This document shows, piece by piece, positions 16,007-23,876 of a stretch of 64,000 nucleotides of DNA. Both the position numbers and the translations under genes were made by a program. The notes under the pieces are model-generated. The model saw nothing but the letters and a program-made list of their open reading frames with translations. It was not told the DNA's origin and did not search any database. The DNA lies in contig CAVPTW010000042.1 of NCBI GenBank assembly GCA_963708735.1, forward strand, positions 124,001-188,000, written 5' to 3'. Position 1 is the first letter of the stretch, and every line of letters begins with the position of its first letter. The DNA is from JAGPUQ01 sp963708735 (lineage in GTDB: Bacteria; Pseudomonadota; Gammaproteobacteria; Pseudomonadales; Porticoccaceae).

Positions 16007-16767
16007 TTCCAGGGCGCGGCTCCGGATTGCCAGAGTTCTTCGAGGTGGACCTTGTCGCGCAGGGTGTCCATGGGCTGCCAGAAGCCGTCGTGGGTGTACG
16101 CGGACAACTGCCCGTCCCGGGCGAGCGCTTCGAGCGGTTCGCGCTCCCAGGTCATCAAGTCGCCGACGATGTAGTCCATCACGCCGGGTGAAAGCACAAA
16201 AAAACCGCCATTGATCCAGCCGCCGTCGCCGTCGGGTTTTTCGCGAAAGCCGGTGATGCGGTGATTCTCGACATCGAGCGCGCCGAAACGGCCCGGCGGG
16301 CGCACCGCGGTCACGGTGGCCAGGGTGCCCCGCGCGCGGTGAAAGCGGATGGCCGCACCAATATCGACATTGCCCAGGCCATCGCCGTAGGTAAAGCAAA
16401 ACGCATCTTCGCCCCGCAGATGATCGCTGACCCGCTTCAGGCGGCCGCCGGTCATGGTGTCGTCGCCGGTGTCCACCAGCGTGACGCGCCAGGGCTCGGC
16501 GCTGTTGTTGTGGACTTCCATGCGGTTGTTGGCGATGTCGAAGGTGACGTCCGACATGTGCAGAAAATAGTTGGCGAAGTATTCCTTGATCAGATAGCCC
16601 TTGTAACCGAGGCAGATGATGAAATCGTTGATGCCGTGGGCGGCGTAGATTTTCATGATGTGCCAGAGCATCGGCTTGCCGCCGATCTCGACCATGGGCT
16701 TGGGACGCACGACGGTCTCTTCACTGAGCCGGGTGCCGAGCCCGCCGGCGAGGATCACGGCTTTCAA
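15997..16767 (-). CDS. rfbF: Glucose-1-phosphate cytidylyltransferase
   Basis: A 256-residue nucleotidyltransferase that makes CDP-glucose from CTP and glucose-1-phosphate, the first step to CDP-deoxysugars. It reads LKAVILAGGLGTRLSEETVV (phosphate-binding loop), PKPMVEIGGKPMLWHIMKIY, FIICLGYKGYLIKEYF, FCFTYGDGLGNVDI (metal Asp), FREKPDGDGGWINGGFFVLS and DGFWQPMDTLRDKV, the family order. The start is a TTG at 16767 that overlaps the stop of an orphan hicB gene as TTGA. Its stop is next to the rfbG start. Length and motifs are normal. Confidence 0.93.
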   Translation of the reverse strand: MKAVILAGGLGTRLSEETVVRPKPMVEIGGKPMLWHIMKIYAAHGINDFIICLGYKGYLIKEYFANYFLHMSDVTFDIANNRMEVHNNSAEPWRVTLVDTGDDTMTGGRLKRVSDHLRGEDAFCFTYGDGLGNVDIGAAIRFHRARGTLATVTAVRPPGRFGALDVENHRITGFREKPDGDGGWINGGFFVLSPGVMDYIVGDLMTWEREPLEALARDGQLSAYTHDGFWQPMDTLRDKVHLEELWQSGAAPWKCW

Positions 16768-16967
16768 ACGGCTATCTCCATTACCTTGTCGTTTCCAGAT
16801 ACCGAGATTTCTTGAATATCCACGGACAGGCAACCTTCCACTGCCTCATAAATATTGCTCAATAATTCTTCGAAGGTCTCTCCTTGCGTTGCACACCCAG
16901 GTATGGAAGGCACTTCCGCCCAATAGCCTCCTTCTTCGGCTTCGTGCACTACCACTTTCAATTTCAT
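16764..16967 (-). CDS. HicB-family antitoxin-like protein (orphan)
   Basis: A 67-residue HicB protein: MKLKVVVHEAEEGGYWAEVP, SIPGCATQGETFEELLSNIY, then EAVEGCLSV and the typical ending KVMEIAV. In complete loci a hicA gene starts at exactly this point; here the next start is rfbF, overlapping as TTGA. No hicA is found upstream (16968-17022 holds nothing) or downstream. Either the toxin was lost by fusion of hicB to the sugar operon or the protein works alone. It lacks a C-terminal DNA-binding domain. Confidence 0.85.
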   Translation of the reverse strand: MKLKVVVHEAEEGGYWAEVPSIPGCATQGETFEELLSNIYEAVEGCLSVDIQEISVSGNDKVMEIAV

Positions 16968-17022
16968 GACATTTCATCTCGGTCGGTGCTGGATTGGCCA
17001 TATCGAGTATTTCTTCGCGCGA

Positions 17023-17353
17023 TCATAGCAGCAACAAGAAAACAGCTTCCGGATCCTTCGACAGTGCCTCGATTTGGGCAGCCTGGTTGCGCAGGATGAT
17101 CGCTATGTGCTTGGCGGGGCAGTTGCCGCGCTTGAGCCAAATGACCTTGGGCGGACAGCCGCGCAGCAAGCTCATCTCGTGAGAATCGGAATCCTTGCTG
17201 ACCAGTGTGTCGGTACTCTCGGGCGTATTCCCAGACCGCGTTGTCGCCAGCGCTGCCGAGACCGACGTGATGCACATGTACAGAACTCGGGAAGACGTCG
17301 GTCAGCATGGCGACCAACCTGGGCGCGAAATTTTCATCGAACAGCAACTTCAC
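17023..17353 (-). pseudogene. DUF5615 PIN-like toxin, frameshifted
   Basis: A PIN-related protein (Mut7-C/DUF5615 group), the usual partner of DUF433 proteins. The GTG at 17353 overlaps the DUF433 stop (GTGA) and gives VKLLFDENFAPRLVAMLTD, VHHVGLGSAGDNAVWEYARE. The conserved continuation TLVSKDSDSHEMSLLRG, PPKVIWLKRGNCPAKHI and EALSKDPEAVFLLLL lies in another frame and ends at 17023. The break is near 17218. All other blocks are intact, so the lesion is young or a base error. Acidic residues of the active site (DEN, KDSD) remain on both sides. Confidence 0.75.
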
Positions 17354-17574
17354 GCATTGATCGCCAGTTGATGCCGTTCGCGATCGGCGGCATAGGCCAG
17401 GCAGGCCCGGATGTCGTCCAGCGTCAGGCAATCGAAATCCTCGATGATTTTCTCCGGCGTCATGCCGGCAGCGAGGTAATCGAGCACGTCATAGACCGTG
17501 ATTCGCAGGCCGCGGACGCAAGGCTTGCCGCCGCGCTTGCCGGGCTCGATGGTGATGATGTCGTGGCAGTTCAT
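17350..17574 (-). CDS. DUF433 antitoxin-like protein
   Basis: A 74-residue protein with the DUF433 signature: IITIEPGKRGGKPCVRGLRI, TVYDVLDYLAAGMTPEKIIE and DFDCLTLDDIRACLAYAADR. The fold is a helix-turn-helix-like antitoxin (VapB45-like) that pairs with DUF5615 PIN-like toxins, as here with a GTGA overlap. It probably represses its own promoter. No disruption is seen. The minus-strand upstream gap to 17584 is only a few bases from the MNT remnant. Confidence 0.87.
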   Translation of the reverse strand: MNCHDIITIEPGKRGGKPCVRGLRITVYDVLDYLAAGMTPEKIIEDFDCLTLDDIRACLAYAADRERHQLAINA

Positions 17575-17585
17575 GTCTTTTCCTC

Positions 17586-17795
17586 AGTCATCGCTCAGTG
17601 CGACCACCGGATCGCGGATGGCATCACCTTCCTCCGGCCGCCGCCACAGCGACACGCAGGGAATCTTGCGCGGTCGCAGCGGTAGGCGTACTTGCGGGCG
17701 ATGTCCCCGCCACGCGCCTGATCGTCCGTTCTGGAGCCGAACAGCGTCACCTGCGCGCCCTCGCCGCGATCGATCCCGGCACCATCCCCACCCAA
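17586..17795 (-). pseudogene. MNT nucleotidyltransferase remnant
   Basis: One frame reads GEGAQVTLFGSRTDDQARGG and DIARKYAYR, matching the GSX9D core of MNT proteins, but the second catalytic Asp (DXD) is missing. A shifted frame ends KIPCVSLWRRPEEGDAIRDP and VVALSDD at 17584. The N-terminal helix and the rest of the fold are lacking. It may be a fourth, older MNT insertion, unlike the 99-residue cassettes. Weak evidence, since only about 20 residues are diagnostic. Confidence 0.4.
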
Positions 17796-17819
17796 TCGGC
17801 CCGGGGGCGGGCCTCCTAC
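17792..17819. repeat. Single REP-like palindrome
   Basis: On the minus strand it reads GTAGGAGGCCCGCCCCCGGG then CCGATTGG. It shares the GTAGGAG head and the C-rich loop flanked by GC arms with the 52-bp units at the window start. It lies beside the MNT remnant, just past the 3' end of the undecaprenyl-phosphate sugar transferase gene. Confidence 0.65.
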
Positions 17820-17831
17820 AACCGAATCCGG

Positions 17832-19238
17832 TCAATAGGCATTGCGGTCCCTCAGCACCCGTATCGCGGTGAGGAAGATGATCCTGAGGTCGAGCCACAG
17901 GCTCCAGTGGTCGATGTACCAGAGGTCGTGGTCGACGCGCTTTTCCATTTTGTCGAGGGTGTCGGTCGCGCCCCGCCAGCCGTTGACCTGGGCCCAGCCG
18001 GTGATGCCGGGCTTGACCCGATGGCGCCACATGTAGGACTCCACCCGGTATTTGTAGTATTCGTTGTGTTCCAGCGCGTGGGGCCGCGGACCGACGATGG
18101 ACATTCTGCCCTGCAATACATTGATGAACTGCGGCAGCTCGTCCAGGCTGAAGCGTCGCAGGAACGCACCAAACCGGGTGATGCGCGGATCACCGCTGGA
18201 GGCCTGGGTAACAGTGCCCTCCGGTTCCTCGTGCAATACCATGGTGCGAAACTTGTATATCTCGATGGGTTTGCCATCACAGCCGTTGCGGCTCTGCCTG
18301 AACAACACCGGGCCTGGCGAACTGAGCTTTACGCCGAGAGCAATCACCAACATCAGCGGACTGATCAGCGCCAGAATGACCACGGCCAACAGTCTGTCCT
18401 CGATCCCCTTGAGGATACGGTTGATACCCCGCATGGGACTGACGTTGAGGTCCAGGACGGCTATCCCTGCAACCTCCGAAATGCTGGGATTCAACAACCG
18501 GAAATTCTCGATGCTTGGCACATAGCGGATGTCCACGGTGCTGTAGCGGAGTTGGTCGAGCAGTTCCGGGATGCGGTGTTCGCTACCCGCCGAAAGCGTC
18601 AGCCATACCTCGTCGACCGACTGCCGCTCGACAAAACCGGGAAACTCGGCCAGCGGATGCGCCGGAATCTGGTCACTCTGCTCGACAGGAGGCGGTCGAG
18701 CTTCGTAAAACCATGCGGCAATCTCCAGGCCATTCCAGGCGAGTTCCTCCAACTGCCGGGCGACCGCCGCGGCTTGCGGCCCGGAACCGGCGAGGACGAT
18801 GCGGCGCAGATTCCAGCCGCGTTTTTGCGTTTCCCGCAGGGTCACCGCCAGCACACCCCGCGCCGCCACCAGCGCCAGACCGCCGAACCCCAGCCAGAGC
18901 GCCATCCAGCCGCGCGAAAACAGGGCGTTGGTCTTGGTGGCCACACCCAACACCATCAACACCCCACCGACCAGCAGCCATGCGAGCAGCAGTTGGCGCA
19001 CCTGCGCCGAGGTCGGACGGCCGCGCCAGGAGTGATAGACGCCGAGTGCGGAAAACGCGACCAGCGTGAGCAGCGCTCCCAGCAGCAAGGCGATCTGGTA
19101 GCGCTGTGGCAATCCCCAGCTTTCCATACGGATGGCATAGGCGATCCATCCGGCCAGAATCACCACTATCGCATCGAGAGCCCGCGTAACCCCCGAAAGC
19201 AAACTGGAACGTTCACGAAAACGACTTTTTCTCAGCAT
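17832..19238 (-). CDS. Undecaprenyl-phosphate glucose phosphotransferase (WcaJ/PssY type)
   Basis: A 468-residue polyprenyl-phosphate hexose-1-phosphate transferase that starts repeat-unit synthesis on undecaprenyl phosphate. Four N-terminal hydrophobic helices (residues about 20-130) lead into a CoA-binding-like domain (IVLAGSGPQAAAVARQLEEL). Then comes the membrane re-entrant helix (RLLAVVILALISPLMLVIAL) and the catalytic domain. Motifs there are SPGPVLFRQSRNG, IYKFRTMVLHE, TRFGAFLRRFSLDELPQFIN, VLQGRMSIVGPRPHA and VKPGITGWAQVNGWRG. All key residues are present. The ATG at 19238 overlaps the end of the Wzz remnant. Confidence 0.92.
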   Translation of the reverse strand: MLRKSRFRERSSLLSGVTRALDAIVVILAGWIAYAIRMESWGLPQRYQIALLLGALLTLVAFSALGVYHSWRGRPTSAQVRQLLLAWLLVGGVLMVLGVATKTNALFSRGWMALWLGFGGLALVAARGVLAVTLRETQKRGWNLRRIVLAGSGPQAAAVARQLEELAWNGLEIAAWFYEARPPPVEQSDQIPAHPLAEFPGFVERQSVDEVWLTLSAGSEHRIPELLDQLRYSTVDIRYVPSIENFRLLNPSISEVAGIAVLDLNVSPMRGINRILKGIEDRLLAVVILALISPLMLVIALGVKLSSPGPVLFRQSRNGCDGKPIEIYKFRTMVLHEEPEGTVTQASSGDPRITRFGAFLRRFSLDELPQFINVLQGRMSIVGPRPHALEHNEYYKYRVESYMWRHRVKPGITGWAQVNGWRGATDTLDKMEKRVDHDLWYIDHWSLWLDLRIIFLTAIRVLRDRNAY

Positions 19239-19927
19239 GGGCCCCTGCACACGGGCGGGCGTCGGAGATTCCAGTGGAGCGCGAATGCGGGTGAATTCCG
19301 TCGCTCGCGCCAGATCCGCAACTGGTCACGAAATTCAAGGCCAAATGCTACCAGTAGACTCAGCAAGCCACCCAGGAGAATTCCGGGTGCCGCAATTGCC
19401 GCCGGCAGACCAACGGGGTCCCGGGATTTCAAGTCCGTAGCCACTGCGCGGGGCTCCAGGAGATTTTGCATTCTCAGACCCAGCCGTTGAAGGACTGCGC
19501 CCTGGACACTTTGCTCGCGTTTGTTGTCGTGCAGTTTTTTGTCGCACGGCGTGTTATTCAAATCATCTCGGCGCTGTGCGAGCCCAATTTGAAACCTCTG
19601 CTCCAGACCTGCCAGCCGAGTGCGGTGCTGCTGAAACTCGTTATCTCGCATCAATAGGGTCATGGTCCGAGCTTCGTCGTTGGCTTCCCGTATCGCCTGA
19701 TCGCGACTCTTTAACGGCGGCTGCGCACTCAATTCCTGCGCCCAATCCGATACGGGCACCCCGCACCGGGCGTCGCCGGGAGGTCCTGGCGACCAAGATC
19801 GGAGCCGGCATTGTGCAATGCGGGGCATATCCCAACAACCTGGCTTCGCGCCCGACCCGCGACCGACAAAGTTTGCCAGCACGCGGCGGATTCCTGAGCT
19901 TTCAGGCACGCCGAAAGCGCGATCCAT
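19232..19927 (-). pseudogene. Wzz-type chain-length determinant, C-terminal remnant
   Basis: Only the last part of a polysaccharide co-polymerase is recognisable: a coiled-coil-like region (MRDNEFQQHRTRLAGLEQRF) followed by the proline-rich junction and second transmembrane helix (NLLEPRAVATDLKSRDPVGL, AAPGILLGGLLSLLVAFGLE). Intact Wzz proteins have an N-terminal helix and a periplasmic domain, both missing here. The upstream end (19700-19927) is replaced by unrelated sequence adjoining a truncated HEPN gene, so the insertion of that cassette or a deletion beside it removed the N-terminus. The open frame from the ATG at 19927 is probably not a working protein. Confidence 0.6.
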
Positions 19928-20006
19928 GTCGCAGATGGACGTCTTCCCGTTTGACCAGCCGGAGCAGGCGGGTGAGGCGTTCCCGTTCGGGCGCCAATGC
20001 GGTCAC
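19902..20006 (-). pseudogene. Truncated HEPN toxin (cassette 3)
   Basis: A GTG at 20006, overlapping the MNT stop as GTGA, opens TALAPERERLTRLLRLVKRE and DVHLR. This is nearly the same as the first 26 residues of the cassette 2 HEPN protein (TALTPERERLARLLRLVERE). It then runs into HGSRFRRA and stops at 19902. The RX4H motif and most of the fold are gone. The breakpoint is about 19925. Confidence 0.78.
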
Positions 20007-20302
20007 AGGACGGCGCCCGTTTGCCAGGCCCGCTCGTCGATGGGGCGCGCAACTTCGCCGCGCCGATGCACGACGATGTCGATGCGGCGATCACCGAAGC
20101 GGCGAATCAGGCGGACATGAAATTTGACTTCGCGATCCAGCAGCTCGGCGGGACTGCCCTCGGTCTCGACATGCAGGTCGATATCGCCGCCACGCATATT
20201 GTCGTCCACGCGCGAGCCGAACAGGCGCACGCGGGCGCCCGGCCCGAACACGCGAGCGGCCTCCTCGACGAAGGCGTTGCGTTGTTCATCAGTCAGGCGC
20301 AT
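20003..20302 (-). CDS. MNT nucleotidyltransferase antitoxin (cassette 3, toxin lost)
   Basis: A 99-residue MNT protein with RLFGSRVDDNMRGGDIDLHV, GS and DXD intact. It differs from cassette 2 at roughly a dozen positions. Its partner HEPN gene is truncated after 26 codons, so this is an antitoxin without a local toxin; it could still act on the related HEPN proteins of the other cassettes. Whether it is expressed is unknown. Confidence 0.82.
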   Translation of the reverse strand: MRLTDEQRNAFVEEAARVFGPGARVRLFGSRVDDNMRGGDIDLHVETEGSPAELLDREVKFHVRLIRRFGDRRIDIVVHRRGEVARPIDERAWQTGAVL

Positions 20303-20383
20303 GGGGTCTGGGGTAGTTCTCGTCGATCCGCATTTTCTGGCAGCTTATCGCGCAAGCGATTGCGGTGCCGGGAGCGCATCGAC
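20303..20383 (-). repeat. Conserved leader of MNT/HEPN cassette, copy 3
   Basis: Matches 14854-14930 over its whole length with few differences: TCGATGCG, then CGGCACCGCAATCGC, GATAAGCTGCCAGAAAATGCGG and CCAGACCCC before the ATG (the third block is given here with one gap relative to copy 2). It lies downstream of pgl and ends the toxin-antitoxin-rich region. Confidence 0.7.
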
Positions 20384-20433
20384 TCGCCGCACGTTCCGGG
20401 ACGCCGCCCCGGCAGTGTGCTGCGTTTACGCTG

Positions 20434-21132
20434 CTACCGCGCCAGGCGGGCGGCGGCGCGATCGGCCAGCAGCAGCGCGGACGCACGGCGGACGCGGCTG
20501 GCGGGCAGCGCTGTATCGCCCTGGACCAGGCGCGCCAGCATCTCGGCCTTGTCCGCGCCCGTCACGAGCCAGAGGATGTGGCGCGCCCGGTTGATGACCG
20601 GGAAGGTGAGCGTCATCCGCCGCCGTCCCTGGTAGAGGCCGGTGACGGCGACATCGGCGTCGCGGATGTCGAGCGCCGCATCCCCCGGCACCAGCGAAGC
20701 CGTGTGGCCGTCCGCGCCCAGGCCGAGCACCACGAGATCGAGCCGCGGCGGCGCGCCCGCGAGGCTGACCAGCAGGCGGCCATAGTCTTGTGCCGCCCAG
20801 CCGAGATCAGTCTCCTCCACCGGCATGGGATGGATCTGGGACTCCGGCAGCGGGATGTGTGCGAGCAGGGCCGCCCGCAACTGCGCGAGATTGCGGTCGG
20901 GGCTGGCGCCGGGCGCCACGCGCTCATCGACCTGTACCACCTCAACCTTGCGCCAGTCGATCGGTGTCGTGGCCAGCACGCGCAGCATGGGCAGCGGCGT
21001 AGTGCCGCCGCTGAGGGCGAGCACGCAGCGATCGCGTTGCTCAATGGCCTGCCGTGTCGTCCCGGCAATCCAGGCAGCGGCGCGGCGGGCCACTGCCTCG
21101 GGATCGGCGTGGACTTCAGTCCGCAACGCCAT
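20434..21132 (-). CDS. pgl: 6-phosphogluconolactonase
   Basis: A 232-residue cytoplasmic hydrolase, the second step of the oxidative pentose phosphate pathway. Family motifs are CVLALSGGTTPLPMLRVLA, VEVVQVDERVAPGASPDRNL and LDLVVLGLGADGHTASLVPG, with the catalytic His in GADGHTAS. It ends LLLADRAAARLAR. The 54-bp gap to zwf suggests the same transcript (gnd-zwf-pgl order on the minus strand). Length is normal for the bacterial DevB type. Confidence 0.92.
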   Translation of the reverse strand: MALRTEVHADPEAVARRAAAWIAGTTRQAIEQRDRCVLALSGGTTPLPMLRVLATTPIDWRKVEVVQVDERVAPGASPDRNLAQLRAALLAHIPLPESQIHPMPVEETDLGWAAQDYGRLLVSLAGAPPRLDLVVLGLGADGHTASLVPGDAALDIRDADVAVTGLYQGRRRMTLTFPVINRARHILWLVTGADKAEMLARLVQGDTALPASRVRRASALLLADRAAARLAR

Positions 21133-21186
21133 GGCCCGTCCCGGATGGCTGGCCGCGCACGGCGCGCGCGTCGCGGTCGGGCGAGT

Positions 21187-22572
21187 TCATGGGTCCGCCG
21201 CCTTCGGATTGCGCCAACCACCGGTCGCGCCGACCATCGCGTTCGCCTCGATCGGCCCCCAGGTGCCCCGCTCGTATTCCCGCACCGGGGTGTTGTTGTC
21301 CAGGATCGGATCGACGATGCGCCACGCCGCCAGCACGGAATCCTCGCGCGCAAACAATGTGGCATCGCCTTTCAGCGCGTCGCCGATCAGGCGCTCGTAG
21401 GCTTCCATCGCATCGTCCTGGGTGTTGCACGCAAACAGCTCGACTTCATCGCCGATGTTTTCGGTGCCGCTGCGCTTTACCCGGGCGCCGATTGCGATCG
21501 CGATCTGGCCCGGACCGAGCCGGAAGCGCACATAGTTGGCTTGGGTCGGGCCCGTTTCGGGGAATACCTGCTGCGGCGGACGGTGCAGCGTCACCACGAC
21601 TTCGGTGGCGGTCACCGGCAGATTTTTTCCGGCCCGGATAAAAAAGGGCACGCCCTGCCAGCGCCATGAATCCAGATGGATTTGCATCGCCGCGAAGGTC
21701 TCCACCGCGGAATCCGGTGCCACACCCGCTTCCTCCCGATAGCCGCGATACTGCCCGCGCACCAGGGTGTGTCCGGTCAGCGGACGGATGGCGCGGAACA
21801 CCTTGATCTTTTCGTCGCGCAGCGGCTCGCTGCCGGTGCCGATCGGCGGCTCCATGGCCAGATTCGCCACGACCTGCAACAGGTGGTTCTGGATCACGTC
21901 GCGAACTGCGCCCACCTCTTCGTAAAACCGGCCCCGACCTTCGACGCCAAAGGCTTCGGCCATGGTGATCTGCACGCTTTCGACGTAATTGCGATTCCAG
22001 ATCGGTTCGAGAAACGAGTTGGCGAAACGAAAAAACAGCAGGTTCTGCACCGGTTCCTTGCCGAGATAATGATCGATGCGGAAAATCGCCGACTCGTCGA
22101 ATACCTGGTGCAGGATTTCGTTGAGGTGTTGGGCCGAGGCGAGGCTGCGCCCAAAGGGTTTTTCGACCACCACGCGCCCCGCCGTGCCGCAGGGCAGCCG
22201 GCCGAGTCCGCCCACCACGGTGTGAAACATGCTGGGCGGGATGGCCAGATAGAACAGCGGACGCTGCGCGCCACCCAGTGCGGCGCACAGCTTGTCGAAG
22301 GTGGCGGAATCATCGTAATCGCCATCGACAAATCCCAGCAGACCCGAGAGTTTTTCGAACACGGCCGGGTCGTAGCCACCCTGATGTTCCAGACTGTCGC
22401 GCATGTGCGCGCGCAGGCGCGCCAGATCCCAGCCGCCGCGCGCGACGCCGATCACCGGAATATCGAGGCGACCGCGCCGCACCATCTGGTACAGCGCCGG
22501 GTAGATTTTCTTGTAGGCGAGATCTCCCGTCGCGCCAAACAGCACCAGGGCATCCGAAAGCGGGAGAGTCAT
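21187..22572 (-). CDS. zwf: Glucose-6-phosphate 1-dehydrogenase
   Basis: A 461-residue NADP-dependent enzyme making 6-phosphogluconolactone and NADPH. It has the cofactor motif VLFGATGDLAYKKIYPALYQ, the active-site RIDHYLGKEPVQNLLFFRFA with its catalytic His-Asp-His area, FEPIWNRNYVESVQ (here LEPIWNRNYVESVQITMAE) and the substrate-binding FFIRAGKNLPVTATEV. The ATG start overlaps the stop of gnd as ATGA, so the two are translationally coupled. All motifs are intact. Confidence 0.94.
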   Translation of the reverse strand: MTLPLSDALVLFGATGDLAYKKIYPALYQMVRRGRLDIPVIGVARGGWDLARLRAHMRDSLEHQGGYDPAVFEKLSGLLGFVDGDYDDSATFDKLCAALGGAQRPLFYLAIPPSMFHTVVGGLGRLPCGTAGRVVVEKPFGRSLASAQHLNEILHQVFDESAIFRIDHYLGKEPVQNLLFFRFANSFLEPIWNRNYVESVQITMAEAFGVEGRGRFYEEVGAVRDVIQNHLLQVVANLAMEPPIGTGSEPLRDEKIKVFRAIRPLTGHTLVRGQYRGYREEAGVAPDSAVETFAAMQIHLDSWRWQGVPFFIRAGKNLPVTATEVVVTLHRPPQQVFPETGPTQANYVRFRLGPGQIAIAIGARVKRSGTENIGDEVELFACNTQDDAMEAYERLIGDALKGDATLFAREDSVLAAWRIVDPILDNNTPVREYERGTWGPIEANAMVGATGGWRNPKAADP

Positions 22573-23609
22573 CGCGGCCCCTCCTGTTCCTGCTCTTGCG
22601 CCGGCGCTTCGGCGTGACCGCCGAATTCGCTGCGCATCGCGGATAACAGCTTGTCGGCAAAGCCAGCTTCACCGCGCGAGCTGAACCGTGCGAAGAGGGC
22701 GGCGCTGAGCACGGGCACCGGTACTCCGGTGTCGATGGCCGCCTTGAGGGTCCAGCGCCCCTCGCCGGAATCGGACACCCGACCCTGGAATGCCGCCAGA
22801 TCGGCATCGCGCAGCAACGCCTGCGCGGTCAAATCGAGCAGCCACGAACGGATCACGCTGCCGCGTCGCCAGACTTCCGCAACCTCGCCCAGATTCAGGT
22901 CGTACTGATAGGCGGCGGGATCCTCCAGCGGCGCCGTTTCCGCATCGGCCTTCTGGATCAGGCTGCCGCTGCTGGCATGGCGCAGGATATTGAGGCCCTC
23001 GGCGTACGCGGCCATGATGCCGTACTCGATGCCGTTGTGGACCATCTTCACGAAATGGCCCGCGCCGCTGGCGCCGCAGTGCAGATAGCCCTGCTCCGCG
23101 CTGGCGCCGGCTCCCGTGCGCCCGGGCGTGCGCGGCGCGGCGGCGATCCCGGGCGCGAGCGCGCTGAAGATGGGGTCGAGGCGCTGCACGACGGCCGGCT
23201 CGCCGCCGATCATCAGGCAGAAGCCCTGCTCCAGTCCCCAGACGCCGCCGCTGGTGCCCACGTCGACATAGTGGATGCCGGCGGCGCCGAGCTGCCCCGC
23301 GCGCCGGATGTCGTCCCGGTAGTTCGAATTGCCGCCGTCGATCACTACGTCACCGGGTTCGAGCAGCGTCGCGAGCTCCGTGAGGATCGGTTCCACGGCC
23401 GCCGCCGGCACCATCAGCCAGACATTGCGCGGCGGCGTCAGCCGGCGCACGAAATCCGCGAGGGAGGCAGCTCCCGTTGCGCCCTCGCCCGCGAGTCCGG
23501 AAACCGCATCGGGATGTGTGTCATGGACGACACAATCATGCCCCGCCCGCAGCAGACGGCGGCAGATATTGGCGCCCATCCTTCCCAAACCGATCACGCC
23601 CAGTTGCAT
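22569..23609 (-). CDS. gnd: 6-phosphogluconate dehydrogenase, short (GndA/YqeC-like) type
   Basis: A 346-residue decarboxylating dehydrogenase producing ribulose-5-phosphate and reduced cofactor. The Rossmann motif is MQLGVIGLGRMGANICRRLL. The substrate region reads VIDGGNSNYRDDIRRAGQLG, with YVDVGTSGGVWGLEQGFCLM and the catalytic KMVHNGIEYGIMAAYAEGLN. It lacks the C-terminal helical extension of the 470-residue enzyme, as in the shorter family, which often prefers NAD. An unusual Gln/Glu-rich tail (EAPAQEQEQEGPR) ends the protein. The ATG at 23609 follows GAGGAGTGGACCA. It heads the gnd-zwf-pgl operon, divergent from arsR across 267 bp. Confidence 0.92.
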   Translation of the reverse strand: MQLGVIGLGRMGANICRRLLRAGHDCVVHDTHPDAVSGLAGEGATGAASLADFVRRLTPPRNVWLMVPAAAVEPILTELATLLEPGDVVIDGGNSNYRDDIRRAGQLGAAGIHYVDVGTSGGVWGLEQGFCLMIGGEPAVVQRLDPIFSALAPGIAAAPRTPGRTGAGASAEQGYLHCGASGAGHFVKMVHNGIEYGIMAAYAEGLNILRHASSGSLIQKADAETAPLEDPAAYQYDLNLGEVAEVWRRGSVIRSWLLDLTAQALLRDADLAAFQGRVSDSGEGRWTLKAAIDTGVPVPVLSAALFARFSSRGEAGFADKLLSAMRSEFGGHAEAPAQEQEQEGPR

Positions 23610-23876
23610 TGGTCCACTCCTCGTCTCCTCGTCAAAATTCCGCGCCGGCAAGCGCCGATCCGTACTGTCATCGCGCGGCGCAAGGCGACGACCCCGGGTG
23701 CGGATCATCCCGGTACCGCGCAGGATGCAGCTTGAATGCCAAACCCTCAGGCTACAAGCCACCGGCGGCGCGGGTACCGGCGTTTTCGCGCAAGGGTCGA
23801 GGCTATGGAGCGGTCGGGAGGGCAAAGGTTCCCGGTGCCCGGTTGCGGCGACCGCGGGCGCCCGTACAATCGCGCC

